Position numbers and translations under genes: made by a program
Notes under the pieces: generated by a model
The model's input: the letters and a program-made list of their open reading frames with translations, nothing else
Database searches by the model: none
Told to the model about the DNA's origin: nothing
Part shown: positions 50,801 through 61,981 of the stretch, piece after piece
How the letters are laid out: every line of letters starts with the position of its first letter
Position numbering within the stretch: the stretch's first letter is position 1
Assembly (NCBI RefSeq): GCF_013778455.1
Contig: NZ_JACEHE010000001.1
Location: 784,127 to 848,126 of the forward strand
DNA: 64,000 nucleotides
Direction: 5' to 3'
Source of the DNA: Streptomyces himalayensis subsp. himalayensis
GTDB taxonomy: Bacteria > Actinomycetota > Actinomycetes > Streptomycetales > Streptomycetaceae

Positions 50801-52267
50801 GTGAGCACGGTTTCAGCAACCGGATTCTGCAGAGTCACGGTGGCGGCACCGAACAGCCGGATCGATGTGGCACTCCCGGAGGATGTGCCTCTCTCTGACG
50901 TGTACCCGGAGATCCTGCGGCTGTCGGGACAGACCCCGGAGGAAGCAGCGCCCACCGGGTACAACCTGGTGCGCAGGGACGGCACCGTCCTCGACGACGG
51001 TCGCTCGCTCGTCGAACAGCAGATTCGCGACGGCGAACTGCTGCTCATGCGGCCGTTCGCGGACTCGCTGCCGCCCGCCGTCTTCGACGACGTCGTGGAC
51101 GCCGTGGCCGCCGCCGTCGAGACCGACCGCCGCAGCTGGAACGACGGCATGATGCGCAGCGTCGGCCTGGGCGCCGGCGCGCTGCTGCTGACGATGATGG
51201 CGCTGGTGCTGTGGTTCTCGGAGCCGATCGCCCACGACATGCACGGCCTGCCGGGCGTCATCGCCGGTGCCACCGGCATCATCCTCGCGGCGCTGGCCGC
51301 CATACGCGCCCGGGTCTACGACGACGACCACGCGGCGGTGGGCCTGGGCCTGGCGTCGCTGCCGCACCTGCTGGTGGGCGGCTCGGGCATCGTGGGCGTC
51401 CCCGCGGGCGAAGGCCCCGGACGGCTGCAGTTCCTCACGGGCTGCGCCGTCGTCCTCGTCGCCTCCGTGCTGCTCGTCATGATGCTGCCGCGGAACGACG
51501 CGCCCTTCGTCGCCGCCTCGTTCACCGCCGGCGTCGGCGTACTCGCCACCTTCGCCGCGATCGTCACCGAGGCCGAGCCGCGCCACGCGGCCGCTGTCAC
51601 CGCCGTGGTCATGGTCGCCTTCATCGGCTTCCTCCCCGGCTGGTCCGCCCGCTTCGCCAAGCTCCCCATCGGATTCCGCTCGCCCGACCAGGTCTCCAAG
51701 CGTGGCCGCGGCGACGACCAGCAGGAGCAGGAGCCGGTCGACTTCCGGCTCATCACCGACCAGGCGCGCCGCGGGCACGAACTGCTGCTCGGCCTCGTCG
51801 GCGGCTGCGCGGCCGGCGGTGTCGCCTCCGCCGGTGTGGTGCTCGGCTTCTCCACCAGCGGCTGGGCCCAGCTGCTGTCGCTGGCGGCCGGCCTCGCCAC
51901 GCTGATGCGGGCCCGGCTCTTCCTCTACACCGCCCAGGTCGTGACCCTGATCATCTCGGGCATCGCCACGATCTCCCTGCTCGTGCTCGGCCTCGCCCTC
52001 AACCCGCCGGCCGACATCATCAAGGAGCTCACCTACAACGGAAACGGCGCCCCGCTGGACATCCGCACCATCTGGCTGTCCGCCGCCGTCGCCCTGGGCG
52101 CCACACTCCTCGTGGCCATCGCCCTGATCGTGCCGAGGAAGGGTGTGACCCCGTTCTGGGGCCGCATGCTCGACCTCGCCGAAGGCGCGGCCCTGCTGTC
52201 GCTCGTCCCGCTCTGCCTGGCGGTGCTCGACCTGTACGCGGCCGCCCGTGGCATGACCAGCGGATAG
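50801..52267 (+). CDS. eccD: Type VII secretion membrane protein EccD
   Basis: About 488 residues from GTG 50801 behind GAGGGGG. The N-terminal ~85 residues are the ubiquitin-like YukD domain (RVTVAAPNSRIDVALPEDV; YNLVRRDGTVLDDG). From ~125 there are about eleven membrane helices, the EccD channel part, interrupted by a cytoplasmic loop near ~305-335 (PDQVSKRGRGDDQQEQEP). Length and layout are normal for the family. Forms the membrane complex with EccB, EccC and EccE. Followed by a very strong hairpin. Confidence 0.95.
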   Translation: MSTVSATGFCRVTVAAPNSRIDVALPEDVPLSDVYPEILRLSGQTPEEAAPTGYNLVRRDGTVLDDGRSLVEQQIRDGELLLMRPFADSLPPAVFDDVVDAVAAAVETDRRSWNDGMMRSVGLGAGALLLTMMALVLWFSEPIAHDMHGLPGVIAGATGIILAALAAIRARVYDDDHAAVGLGLASLPHLLVGGSGIVGVPAGEGPGRLQFLTGCAVVLVASVLLVMMLPRNDAPFVAASFTAGVGVLATFAAIVTEAEPRHAAAVTAVVMVAFIGFLPGWSARFAKLPIGFRSPDQVSKRGRGDDQQEQEPVDFRLITDQARRGHELLLGLVGGCAAGGVASAGVVLGFSTSGWAQLLSLAAGLATLMRARLFLYTAQVVTLIISGIATISLLVLGLALNPPADIIKELTYNGNGAPLDIRTIWLSAAVALGATLLVAIALIVPRKGVTPFWGRMLDLAEGAALLSLVPLCLAVLDLYAAARGMTSG

Positions 52268-52285
52268 CCGTTCGGCACCAGCAGC

Positions 52286-52325
52286 ACACAGCGGCTGCCA
52301 CCCGCCCGGGTGGCAGCCGCTGTGT
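52286..52325 (+). terminator. 18-bp perfect hairpin after eccD
   Basis: Arms 52286-52303 and 52308-52325 pair perfectly around loop GCCC, 18 bases after the eccD stop. The right boundary of the secretion locus. Confidence 0.85.
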
Positions 52326-52598
52326 CATGCGCAGGCCGCTGTGCCGTAGGCCGGAGTCGTCGGGGTAGGGGTCTGCCGCGGTCAGAGGCTCCACGCCTGC
52401 CGCCCACGGCTGGCCCCGCCTTCTCGGCCAGGCGTCCGCGGCGGGCGACGCCTTGCCCTGCCTCGGAGGGCCACGTCGGCCACGGCGTGCAGGCGCACAG
52501 CCGTGTCGGTGTCGGCGATGTCCCGGATGCATGGCCCGCTGTAGGCGCGCCCGACGGCCCCACCTCTAGGCTGACGGCCCCACCTCTAGGCTCCGTCC
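52326..52598. other. Intergenic region with a 20-bp tandem duplication
   Basis: No gene is visible. A perfect 20-bp tandem repeat (52553-52572 and 52573-52592, each GACGGCCCCACCTCTAGGCT) ends 6 bases before the ATG at 52599. Each unit contains TAGGCT, which could be a -10 element for a leaderless or short-leader transcript. Confidence 0.6.
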
Positions 52599-52952
52599 AT
52601 GACCTCAACCGATCCAGACGAAGTCGGCGGCGAGCAGATGATCGGCCTCAAGGGGCGGACCGAAGAGTCCGAGGAACCCGATGAGCAGCGCCGGCCATGG
52701 AGCCCCCGGGAGGCGCGCCGCATACGCATGGCCGCGGCCGGGACGATCATGGCCGTGGTCGCCGTCGTCCTCGTCTTACGGCTCAGCGCACACCCCTCGC
52801 TCCTGACCGTCGGCGTCTATGGCGCGGGCCTCGTCCTGTGCGGCGTGGTCATCGAGCTCAGCCGCCGCGGCCGGACCCGCCTCGGCACATGGCTGCTGGC
52901 GGTCGGGCTCGTCGCCGTCGCCGCCGCGGACCAGCTCCTGGGCAGCCTCTGA
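52599..52952 (+). CDS. Small membrane protein between eccD and rpsO
   Basis: 117 residues: acidic cytoplasmic N-terminus (SDPDE-like, with EESEEPDEQRRPWSPREARR), then three helices at ~44-62, 67-86 and 95-114. No ribosome site stands out; the tandem repeat occupies that space, so the mRNA may be leaderless. Found in this position beside rpsO in Streptomyces as far as I remember. Function unknown. Confidence 0.65.
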   Translation: MTSTDPDEVGGEQMIGLKGRTEESEEPDEQRRPWSPREARRIRMAAAGTIMAVVAVVLVLRLSAHPSLLTVGVYGAGLVLCGVVIELSRRGRTRLGTWLLAVGLVAVAAADQLLGSL

Positions 52953-53152
52953 GGCCGGACCGCACCTCCCTGACGCACCTGGTCCGGAGCGATGCTGCCG
53001 GGCTGGTACTGTGGGTGACGGCCGTTTGTGTACGCGCCTCCGGAATGTCTGGAGGCAGCGCCCAGCGGACCCCGCCTCCCGAGTAACGGAAGCTCCCCTG
53101 AGATGTGGACCAGGGGCACTCGGTGGCCACGAAAAGACTACGAGGAGTACGC

Positions 53153-53440
53153 GTGTCGCTCGACGCCGCTACGAAGAAGCAGATCATGACCGAGTTCGGC
53201 ACCAAAGAGGGTGACACCGGCTCCCCCGAGGTCCAGGTCGCGCTTCTGTCGCGCCGGATCTCCGACCTGACCGAGCACCTGAAGACCCACAAGCACGACC
53301 ACCACTCCCGTCGTGGTCTGCTGATCCTGGTCGGCCAGCGCCGCCGCCTGCTGCAGTACCTGGCCAAGAAGGACATCCAGCGCTTCCGTGCGCTGGTCGA
53401 CCGCCTCGGCATCCGCCGCGGTGCGGCGGGCGCCAAGTAA
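53153..53440 (+). CDS. rpsO: Ribosomal protein S15
   Basis: 95 residues, the usual length for actinobacterial S15. GTG start behind GAGGAG. The family signature [19 protein letters not shown] is complete, and [17 protein letters not shown] is present. Binds 16S rRNA in the central domain of the small subunit early in assembly. It is followed by pnp, as in most bacteria. Confidence 0.97.
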   Translation: MSLDAATKKQIMTEFGTKEGDTGSPEVQVALLSRRISDLTEHLKTHKHDHHSRRGLLILVGQRRRLLQYLAKKDIQRFRALVDRLGIRRGAAGAK

Positions 53441-53452
53441 GACGCCGTGAAG

Positions 53453-53486
53453 GGAGCGGTTCCCGCTACAGGGGGCCGCTCCTTTT
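53453..53486 (+). terminator. Hairpin with T run between rpsO and pnp
   Basis: GGAGCGG (53453-53459) pairs with CCGCTCC (53476-53482), followed by TTTT. An intrinsic terminator or attenuator that should reduce read-through into pnp. Confidence 0.7.
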
Positions 53487-53756
53487 GCTGTACGTGCGGA
53501 GTGTCACTGTGACTTTGTAGGCTGGCTGGCACAGGGCAATACGCATCCGCACACAGGACGTACGCGACGCAGTGCGTACGTGCACGCAACACAGAACGAG
53601 GAGGAGCGCCCCTCGCCGCCGCCGGTCCTCGGTAGTGGCCCCCGGGACACAGCAACCCCGGGTGCTTCGATCGAAGACCGGCCAGCACACAAGGCGCTTC
53701 TCCGCCGCCGTCCCCCGCCACACGGGCTCGGGGACGAAAACGAGGAGATTCCGCTG

Positions 53757-55976
53757 GTGGAGAACGAGACCCACTACGCCGAAGCCGTCATCGACAACGG
53801 CACTTTCGGCACCCGTACCATCCGCTTCGAGACGGGCCGCCTGGCCAAGCAGGCCGCCGGCTCCGCCGTGGCGTACCTGGACGACGACACCATGGTGCTG
53901 TCGGCCACCACAGCTTCCAAGAACCCCAAGGACCAGCTCGACTTCTTCCCCCTGACGGTGGACGTCGAGGAGCGGATGTACGCCGCCGGCAAGATCCCCG
54001 GCAGCTTCTTCCGCCGTGAGGGCCGTCCCTCCGAGGACGCCATCCTCACCTGTCGTCTGATCGACCGCCCGCTGCGCCCGTCCTTCAAGAAGGGCCTGCG
54101 CAACGAGATCCAGGTCGTCGCGACGATCATGGCGCTCAACCCCGACCACCTGTACGACGTCGTCGCGATCAACGCCGCGTCCGCGTCCACGCAGCTGGCC
54201 GGTCTGCCCTTCTCCGGCCCGATCGGCGGCGTCCGCGTCGCGCTGATCCGTGGTCAGTGGGTGGCCTTCCCGACGCACACCGAGCTCGAGGACGCCGTCT
54301 TCGACATGGTCGTCGCGGGCCGCGCCCTGGAGGACGGCGACGTCGCGATCATGATGGTCGAGGCCGAGGCGACCGAGAAGACGATCAAGCTCGTCGAGGG
54401 TGGCGCCGAGGCTCCGACCGAGGAGGTCGTCGCCGCCGGTCTGGACGCCGCGAAGCCGTTCATCAAGGTCCTGTGCAAGGCCCAGGCCGACCTGGCCGCC
54501 AAGGCCGCGAAGCCGACCGCCGAGTTCCCGATCTTCCTCGACTACCAGGACGACGTCCTGGAGGCGCTCACCGCCGCAGTCAAGGACGAGCTGGCACAGG
54601 CGCTCACCATCGCGGGCAAGCAGCAGCGCGAGTCCGAGCTGGACCGCGTCAAGGGCCTGGCCGCCGAGAAGCTGCTCCCGCAGTTCGAGGGCCGCGAGAA
54701 GGAGATCTCCGCCGCGTACCGCTCGCTGACCAAGACCCTGGTCCGTGAGCGCGTCATCAAGGAGAAGAAGCGCATCGACGGCCGCGGCGTCACGGACATC
54801 CGTACGCTCGCCGCCGAGGTCGAGGCGATCCCGCGGGTCCACGGTTCGGCTCTGTTCGAGCGTGGCGAGACCCAGATCCTGGGCGTCACCACGCTGAACA
54901 TGCTCCGTATGGAGCAGCAGCTCGACACGCTGTCGCCGGTGACCCGCAAGCGCTACATGCACAACTACAACTTCCCGCCGTACTCCACCGGTGAGACCGG
55001 CCGCGTCGGCTCGCCGAAGCGCCGCGAGATCGGCCACGGTGCTCTCGCCGAGCGCGCGCTCGTGCCGGTGCTGCCCACGCGCGAGGAGTTCCCGTACGCG
55101 ATCCGTCAGGTGTCCGAGGCCCTCGGCTCCAACGGCTCGACGTCCATGGGTTCGGTCTGCGCCTCCACCATGTCGCTGCTGAACGCCGGTGTCCCCCTGA
55201 AGGCCCCGGTCGCCGGTATCGCCATGGGTCTGATCTCCCAGGAGATCGACGGCGAGACGCACTACGTCACCCTCACCGACATCCTCGGTGCGGAGGACGC
55301 CTTCGGTGACATGGACTTCAAGGTCGCCGGCACGAAGCAGTTCGTGACCGCCCTCCAGCTCGACACCAAGCTGGACGGCATCCCGGCCTCCGTCCTGGCC
55401 GCGGCCCTCAAGCAGGCCCGCGACGCCCGTCTCCACATCCTCGACGTGATGATGGAGGCGATCGACCGCCCGGACGAGATGTCCCCGAACGCCCCGCGGA
55501 TCATCACCGTCAAGATCCCCGTGGACAAGATCGGCGAGGTCATCGGCCCCAAGGGCAAGATGATCAACCAGATCCAGGAGGACACCGGCGCGGACATCAC
55601 CATCGAGGACGACGGCACCATCTACATCGGCGCCGTCGACGGCCCGTCCGCCGAGGCCGCCCGCACCACGATCAACAGCATCGCCAACCCGACGATGCCG
55701 GAGGTCGGCGAGCGCTACCTGGGCACCGTCGTGAAGACGACGACCTTCGGTGCGTTCGTGTCGCTGCTCCCGGGCAAGGACGGCCTGCTGCACATCTCGC
55801 AGATCCGCAAGCTCGCCGGCGGCAAGCGCGTGGAGAACGTCGAGGACGTCCTGGGCGTGGGCCACAAGGTCCAGGTCGAGATCGCCGAGATCGACTCCCG
55901 CGGCAAGCTCTCCCTCATCCCCGTGATCGAGGGCGAGGAAGGTTCCGAGGACAAGAAGGACGACGCCGACCAGTGA
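53757..55976 (+). CDS. pnp: Polyribonucleotide nucleotidyltransferase (PNPase)
   Basis: 739 residues. GTG 53757, with GAGGAG 9 bases upstream, gives the family start ([15 protein letters not shown]). Two RNase PH-like cores (~10-240 and ~330-560) are joined by a helical domain. Then KH (~590-650, [18 protein letters not shown]) and S1 (~660-725, [20 protein letters not shown]). It degrades RNA 3' to 5' by phosphorolysis and, in Streptomyces, also adds 3' tails. Its stop overlaps the next start (GTGA). The 316 bases after rpsO hold a terminator and no further gene. Confidence 0.97.
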   Translation: MENETHYAEAVIDNGTFGTRTIRFETGRLAKQAAGSAVAYLDDDTMVLSATTASKNPKDQLDFFPLTVDVEERMYAAGKIPGSFFRREGRPSEDAILTCRLIDRPLRPSFKKGLRNEIQVVATIMALNPDHLYDVVAINAASASTQLAGLPFSGPIGGVRVALIRGQWVAFPTHTELEDAVFDMVVAGRALEDGDVAIMMVEAEATEKTIKLVEGGAEAPTEEVVAAGLDAAKPFIKVLCKAQADLAAKAAKPTAEFPIFLDYQDDVLEALTAAVKDELAQALTIAGKQQRESELDRVKGLAAEKLLPQFEGREKEISAAYRSLTKTLVRERVIKEKKRIDGRGVTDIRTLAAEVEAIPRVHGSALFERGETQILGVTTLNMLRMEQQLDTLSPVTRKRYMHNYNFPPYSTGETGRVGSPKRREIGHGALAERALVPVLPTREEFPYAIRQVSEALGSNGSTSMGSVCASTMSLLNAGVPLKAPVAGIAMGLISQEIDGETHYVTLTDILGAEDAFGDMDFKVAGTKQFVTALQLDTKLDGIPASVLAAALKQARDARLHILDVMMEAIDRPDEMSPNAPRIITVKIPVDKIGEVIGPKGKMINQIQEDTGADITIEDDGTIYIGAVDGPSAEAARTTINSIANPTMPEVGERYLGTVVKTTTFGAFVSLLPGKDGLLHISQIRKLAGGKRVENVEDVLGVGHKVQVEIAEIDSRGKLSLIPVIEGEEGSEDKKDDADQ

Positions 55977-57352
55977 CGTCCCGTAGCTCCAAGGCGACGG
56001 CCCGCACCTCTTCGGAGGCGCGGGCCGTCGCCCGTACCCAAACCCTCCTCAAGGGCAAGGACGGCATCGGCACGGTCCGCCGTACGACCCTGCCGGGCGG
56101 CCTCCGCGTCGTCACCGAGACCCTGCCCTCCGTACGTTCCGCGACATTCGGCATCTGGGCGCACGTCGGCTCCCGCGACGAGACCCCGACGCTGAACGGC
56201 GCCACGCACTACCTCGAGCACCTCCTCTTCAAGGGCACGCACCGCAGGAGCGCCCTCGACATCTCCGCCGCCATCGACGCGGTCGGCGGCGAGATGAACG
56301 CCTTCACGGCGAAGGAGTACACGTGCTACTACGCGCGTGTGCTCGACACCGACCTGCCCCTCGCCATCGACGTCGTCTGCGACATGCTGACCGGCTCGCT
56401 CATCGAGCAGGAGGACGTCGACGCCGAGCGCGGCGTCATCCTGGAAGAGATCGCGATGACCGAGGACGACCCGGGCGACTGCGTGCACGACCTGTTCGCG
56501 CACACCATGCTCGGCGACTCACCCCTCGGGCGCCCGGTCCTCGGCACTGTCGACACGGTCAACGCCCTGACCGCGGACCGCATCCGCCGCTTCTACAAGC
56601 GCCACTACGACCCGACGCACCTCGTCGTGACGGCCGCGGGCAACGTCGACCACGCCAAGGTCGTACGCCAGGTCCGCAACGCCTTCGAGAAGGCCGGAGC
56701 CCTCTCGGGGACCGCGGCCGAACCCCTCGGCCCGCGCGAGGGCCGACGCGCCATCCGCGCCGCCGGCCGCGTCGACCTGCTCGACCGCAAGACCGAGCAG
56801 GCACACGTGGTCCTCGGCATGCCGGGCCTCGCCCGCACCGACGAGCGCCGCTGGGCCATGGGCGTGCTGAACACGGCGCTCGGCGGCGGCATGTCGTCCC
56901 GCCTCTTCCAGGAGGTCCGGGAGAAGCGCGGCCTGGCCTACAGCGTGTACTCGTACACCTCGGGCTTCGCCGACTGCGGCCTCTTCGGCGTCTACGCGGG
57001 ATGCCGGCCGGGCCAGGTCCACGACGTACTCAAGATCTGCCGCGACGAGCTCGAGCACGTCGCCGCACACGGCCTGTCCGACGACGAGATCGGCCGCGCC
57101 GTCGGCCAGCTCTCCGGCTCCACCGTCCTCGGTCTCGAGGACACCGGCGCGCTCATGAACCGTATCGGCAAGAGCGAGCTGTGCTGGGGCGAGCAGATGT
57201 CGGTCGACGACATGCTGGCGAACATAGCGGCGGTCACCCCCGACGACGTCCGCGAGGTGGCCCGCGACATCCTGGGGCAGCGGCCGTCCCTGTCGGTCAT
57301 CGGCCCGCTGAAGGACAAGCAGGCCGCGCGTCTGCAGGAAGCGGTCTCCTGA
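55973..57352 (+). CDS. M16 family zinc peptidase
   Basis: 459 residues. Inverted zinc motif HYLEH (H79, E82, H83) with the third ligand in ERGVILEEI. The C-terminal half is the inactive-like M16 domain ([26 protein letters not shown] region, which includes the R/Y substrate-binding pair). A soluble processing peptidase of the YmxG/PqqL type, usually found behind pnp. GTG start overlaps the pnp stop by GTGA. No signal peptide. Confidence 0.93.
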   Translation: MTSRSSKATARTSSEARAVARTQTLLKGKDGIGTVRRTTLPGGLRVVTETLPSVRSATFGIWAHVGSRDETPTLNGATHYLEHLLFKGTHRRSALDISAAIDAVGGEMNAFTAKEYTCYYARVLDTDLPLAIDVVCDMLTGSLIEQEDVDAERGVILEEIAMTEDDPGDCVHDLFAHTMLGDSPLGRPVLGTVDTVNALTADRIRRFYKRHYDPTHLVVTAAGNVDHAKVVRQVRNAFEKAGALSGTAAEPLGPREGRRAIRAAGRVDLLDRKTEQAHVVLGMPGLARTDERRWAMGVLNTALGGGMSSRLFQEVREKRGLAYSVYSYTSGFADCGLFGVYAGCRPGQVHDVLKICRDELEHVAAHGLSDDEIGRAVGQLSGSTVLGLEDTGALMNRIGKSELCWGEQMSVDDMLANIAAVTPDDVREVARDILGQRPSLSVIGPLKDKQAARLQEAVS

Positions 57353-57361
57353 CCGCTCTGA

Positions 57362-58234
<873 letters not shown>

Positions 58235-58267
58235 CGCACGAGCCGATCCGACGCTAGAGCTGAAGAG

Positions 58268-58720
58268 ATGCGCGCAAAGATCACTTACGTCGTCACGGCT
58301 GCAGTCCTGGTCGTCTACTTCGTCCTGGTCGGCAGCCGTGGGCTGCTGCTGATAGAGCAAGGCACCCCGCTCACCGTCACCTTCGGTGTCGCGGTACTGA
58401 TCCTGCCCGTCATCGGCCTGTGGTTCCTCTGGAAGAACACGCAGTTCGTGCAGCGGGCCAACCGGCTCGCAGCCGAGCTCGACGCCGAGGGAGGGCTGCC
58501 CGTGGACGAGCTGGCCCGTACGCCAGGCGGCCGCATCGACCGCGACTCGGCCGACGCCGTGTTCCTCAAGCGCAAGGCCGAGACCGAGGACTCACCGGAC
58601 GACTGGCGCTGCTGGTTCCGCCTCGCGGTCGCCTACCACGACGCCCGCGACACCCCGCGCGCCCGCAAGGCGATGCAGCGGGCGATCGCCCTACGCGAGG
58701 GCAAGCAGGTCCGGGCCTGA
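58268..58720 (+). CDS. Membrane protein with C-terminal TPR-like helices
   Basis: 150 residues: two helices at ~6-26 and ~37-56, then a cytoplasmic part ending in WRCWFRLAVAYHDARDTPRARK, which has the pattern of a tetratricopeptide unit. Common downstream of dapB in Streptomyces. Function unknown. It starts 33 bases after dapB and is probably in the same operon. Confidence 0.75.
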   Translation: MRAKITYVVTAAVLVVYFVLVGSRGLLLIEQGTPLTVTFGVAVLILPVIGLWFLWKNTQFVQRANRLAAELDAEGGLPVDELARTPGGRIDRDSADAVFLKRKAETEDSPDDWRCWFRLAVAYHDARDTPRARKAMQRAIALREGKQVRA

Positions 58721-58833
58721 CCGCCTGCAGACGGCTCCAGACCCGGCGACACCAGCGGACAGCTCCAGCCCTAGGGGGTTTCTTCCGGTGGCCTGAGCAG
58801 GTCCGGGGAAGTGCGGTGCGGTTCGGGTGCGCC

Positions 58834-58872
58834 CTGAAGGGGCGCGGGGAACTGCGCGACCAGCCACGACGC
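58834..58872. repeat. Dispersed Streptomyces intergenic repeat
   Basis: The core GGCGCGGGGAACTGCGCGAC followed by CAGCCACGACGC is a sequence I remember from intergenic regions of many Streptomyces genomes in many copies. It stands between the convergent genes 58268 and 58919, without a gene of its own. Confidence 0.65.
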
Positions 58873-58918
58873 ACTCGCAGACGAAGACGCTGCTGTGGCG
58901 ACACTTCCCGCCGAGCGC

Positions 58919-59473
58919 TTAGCGGCGCTGGTACTCGTACGCCCAGGCCTCGACGGAGTCGGCCGCCCGGTCGAACGCCTCGATGCGTGCCAGGAAATCG
59001 GCGTCGTGGGTGGTGAGCAGCGGCTCCTGCTCGCCCGGCCGGTCCTTGCGTACGAGGACGAGGGCCTGGCCCTGCACGGTCCGCGGCAGGCCCAGCCAGC
59101 GCACCGGCTGCTGAACCGTCCGCGCGGCCGCCACCTGCGCCCAGGGCACCGTCCGGGTCAGGAAGAAGCGCACGTGGCGCAGCCCTTTCGCGCTCACCCA
59201 GGCGCCCACCCGCAGCAGCCGCAGCGCGCTCACGATGACAAGCGCGGCCAGAGCTCCACACGCGGCGCCGCCCGAAGGCTTGCCGGCGAACGTGATGATC
59301 ACGGCGGCGACGAGGACGTACGACGCGAGCAGCAGCAGAAGCGCGGCGGCACCCACGCGCCACGGCCCGGGCCGGTAGGGGCGCCGCCACCGGTCGCGGT
59401 CGTCGAAGGGCAGCGCGACATCTCCGGCTGCCTCGTCGAACGCGCGGTCTGCGGTCAGGAAGGGCAGGGGCAC
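58919..59473 (-). CDS. PH-domain membrane protein
   Basis: 184 residues. Two helices at ~38-62 and ~67-88 are followed by a bacterial PH-like domain (GAWVSAKGLRHVRFFLTRTV, then PWAQVAAARTVQ). Such proteins are common in actinobacteria (bPH family) with unknown function. Monocistronic and convergent with 58268. Confidence 0.75.
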   Translation of the reverse strand: MPLPFLTADRAFDEAAGDVALPFDDRDRWRRPYRPGPWRVGAAALLLLLASYVLVAAVIITFAGKPSGGAACGALAALVIVSALRLLRVGAWVSAKGLRHVRFFLTRTVPWAQVAAARTVQQPVRWLGLPRTVQGQALVLVRKDRPGEQEPLLTTHDADFLARIEAFDRAADSVEAWAYEYQRR

Positions 59474-59594
59474 GACTGTTCCTCACTCGATCACGCACGG
59501 GCTGTGCCCGAGGAGGCTACCGAGCCGCGCCCCCGCCTACCACCCTTGGGGGCCCGAGAGGGTACGTACCAGGCCGTTCGGGCAGTCAGGAGCG

Positions 59595-59834
59595 TCAGCG
59601 GCTGTCGGACGCCTCGGACTGCTGCGTATGCGCAGGTGACTGGTCGGCGGACAGCGCGGGGACCCCGAAGAGCAGGGAGCCCACGAGGCCGGCGACCACG
59701 GTGAGCCCGATGAGCGTCCGGCCGGCGATCTGGCCGGCGCTGGCGCGCTCACGGGGAGGGGGAGTGACGTTGCTGCGGAACTTGTCGGCTTCGGCGATGA
59801 AGGCGAACGGGACGGGCTCGCGCCGACGGAACAT
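59595..59834 (-). CDS. Small one-helix membrane protein
   Basis: 79 residues: a basic N-terminus (MFRRREPVPFAFIAEADKFR), one helix at ~39-60 (GRTLIGLTVVAGLVGSLLFGV) and a polar tail outside. GGAGAAGC precedes the ATG. No family known. Confidence 0.65.
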   Translation of the reverse strand: MFRRREPVPFAFIAEADKFRSNVTPPPRERASAGQIAGRTLIGLTVVAGLVGSLLFGVPALSADQSPAHTQQSEASDSR

Positions 59835-60036
59835 GGGTGGTGCTTCTCCTCGGATGAATCGAACGGAACGCTGCTACCTACACAGACGCTCGACGATCTC
59901 CCATGGTGCCCTTTTTTGCTGAATTCGCCGACGTTCGACGCCGAATGTCGTGGCACGCCCGGAACGGGTCGGCTGTCAGTGCCGGGTCGTAGAGTGGGCG
60001 CCGCCCGAGAGAAGTGATGGAAGGACCCCCCGAGCC

Positions 60037-60777
60037 GTGACCGACACCCCCGCAGACGACCCCAAGCCCAGCTTCCGCAGCGACGTCACCGTCGAGCTGG
60101 TGAAGCACGCGGCGAGCGACTCCGACGTGCTGTGGGCCGCCCGCGTCTCCACCGCAGGGGAGCAGTCCCTGGACGAGCTGAAGAAGGACCCGGAGCGCTC
60201 CAAGGGCCTGATCAACTACCTGATGCGGGACCGGCACGGCAGCCCCTTCGAGCACAACTCGATGACGTTCTTCATCAGCGCCCCGATCTTCGTCTTCCGC
60301 GAGTTCATGCGCCACCGCGTGGGCTGGTCGTACAACGAGGAATCCGGCCGGTACAGGGAGCTGCAGCCCGTCTTCTACGTCCCCGACGAGTCCCGCAAGC
60401 TGGTCCAGGAGGGCCGCCCCGGCAAGTACGTGTTCGTCGAGGGCACCCAGGCGCAGCAGGAGCTCGTCGGCCGCGTCATGGAGGACTCGTACCGCGAGGC
60501 GTACGAGGCGTACCAGGAGATGCTCGCGGCGGGCGTGGCGCGCGAGGTGGCCCGCGCGGTCCTCCCGGTCGGCCTGTTCTCGTCGATGTACGCCACGTGC
60601 AATGCGCGCTCGCTGATGCACTTCCTCGGTCTGCGTACCCAGCACGAGCTGGCGAAGGTCCCGTCCTTCCCGCAGCGGGAGATCGAGATGGTGGGGGAGA
60701 AGATGGAGAAGCTGTGGGCGGAGCTGATGCCGCTCACGCACGCGGCCTTCAATGCCAACGGACGCGTGGCTCCCTAG
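60037..60777 (+). CDS. thyX: Flavin-dependent thymidylate synthase
   Basis: 246 residues. The ThyX signature R-H-R-x-x-x-S is present (R92-H93-R94, S98, in MRHRVGWSYNEESGRYRE). It makes dTMP from dUMP using FAD and methylenetetrahydrofolate. GTG 60037 is the family start; AAGGA lies upstream. It is followed by a hairpin. Confidence 0.96.
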   Translation: MTDTPADDPKPSFRSDVTVELVKHAASDSDVLWAARVSTAGEQSLDELKKDPERSKGLINYLMRDRHGSPFEHNSMTFFISAPIFVFREFMRHRVGWSYNEESGRYRELQPVFYVPDESRKLVQEGRPGKYVFVEGTQAQQELVGRVMEDSYREAYEAYQEMLAAGVAREVARAVLPVGLFSSMYATCNARSLMHFLGLRTQHELAKVPSFPQREIEMVGEKMEKLWAELMPLTHAAFNANGRVAP

Positions 60778-60891
60778 CGGCCACAGGGGCTCCTGGCTGC
60801 TCAGGGGACGGCGGTACAGATGTGCGCATCAGCCGAGCGACATGTCCGTATTGCGGCATTTGGCGAAGTTCATCTAGCCTGATCAAACGGA

Positions 60892-60929
60892 CCCGGCACT
60901 GCTTGAACCCCCGAGCAGGCAGTGCCGGG
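60892..60929 (+). terminator. Hairpin between thyX and dapA
   Basis: 11-bp perfect stem (60892-60902 and 60919-60929) with a 16-base loop, 115 bases after thyX and 74 before dapA. Either a thyX terminator or a leader structure of dapA. Confidence 0.55.
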
Positions 60930-61002
60930 CTCCACATATGTCGCGACTTGTCGCATGCCCCGAGGGGGGACCCCGCACTGAGCAGCGAGTAGCGTGTTAC
61001 CC

Positions 61003-61902
61003 ATGGCTTTGACCTCTACTCCGCAGACCCCCTTCGGGCGGGTCCTCACCGCCATGGTCACGCCCTTCACGGCGGACGGCGCACTCGACCTCGACGGCGC
61101 GCAGCGGCTCGCCGCCCACCTGGTGGACGCAGGCAACGACGGCCTGGTCGTCAACGGCACCACCGGCGAGTCCCCGACCACCAGCGATGCGGAGAAAACC
61201 GAGCTGGTACGAGCGGTGCTGGAGGCCGTCGGCGACCGAGCCCACGTCGTGGCCGGCGTCGGCACGAACGACACCCACCACAGCATCGAGCTGGCCCGCG
61301 CCGCCGAGAAGGCCGGCGCCCACGGCCTGCTGACGGTCACGCCGTACTACAACAAGCCGCCGCAGGAAGGCCTCTACCGGCACTTCACCGCGATCGCCGA
61401 CGCCACCGAGCTGCCCGTGATGCTCTACGACATCCCCGGGCGCAGCGGCGTGCCGATCAACACCGAGACGATCGTGCGTCTGGCGGAGCACCCGCGCATC
61501 GTCGCCAACAAGGACGCCAAGGGAGACCTCGGCCGAGCCAGCTGGGCCATCGCCCACTCGGGCCTCGCCTGGTACTCCGGCGACGACATGCTCAACCTGC
61601 CGCTGCTGTCCGTGGGCGCCATCGGCTTCGTCTCGGTCGTCGGCCACGTCGTCACGCCCGATCTGCGCGCCATGCTCGACGCCCACACGAACGGCGACGT
61701 CCAGAAGGCCACCGAGATCCACCAGAAGCTGCTCCCGGTCTTCACCGGCATGTTCCGTACGCAGGGTGTCATCACGACCAAGGCCGCGCTGGCGCTCCAA
61801 GGTCTGCCCGCCGGGCCGCTGCGCCTGCCGCTCGTCGAACTGTCGCCCGAGGAAACCGCTCAGCTCAAGATCGATCTCGCGGCCGGCGGGGTAGAGCTCT
61901 AA
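61003..61902 (+). CDS. dapA: 4-hydroxy-tetrahydrodipicolinate synthase
   Basis: 299 residues, an (alpha/beta)8 barrel. NGTTGESPTT binds pyruvate, YDIPGRSG holds the catalytic Tyr, and ANKDAKGD contains the Schiff-base Lys170. Condenses pyruvate with aspartate semialdehyde, the first committed step to diaminopimelate and lysine. ATG 61003 fits the family start. dapB lies 2.8 kb upstream in the same direction. Confidence 0.96.
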   Translation: MALTSTPQTPFGRVLTAMVTPFTADGALDLDGAQRLAAHLVDAGNDGLVVNGTTGESPTTSDAEKTELVRAVLEAVGDRAHVVAGVGTNDTHHSIELARAAEKAGAHGLLTVTPYYNKPPQEGLYRHFTAIADATELPVMLYDIPGRSGVPINTETIVRLAEHPRIVANKDAKGDLGRASWAIAHSGLAWYSGDDMLNLPLLSVGAIGFVSVVGHVVTPDLRAMLDAHTNGDVQKATEIHQKLLPVFTGMFRTQGVITTKAALALQGLPAGPLRLPLVELSPEETAQLKIDLAAGGVEL

Positions 61903-61981
61903 CCACAGACTTCACAACTGAATACGCAGAACCGCAGGTCAGAGACCTGCTCACCATCCATACACGCACCAGCACGAACGT

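Noticed and set aside
53466..55865. 799-residue minus-strand frame opposite pnp.
   Set aside because: Exact antisense of PNPase; no family features.
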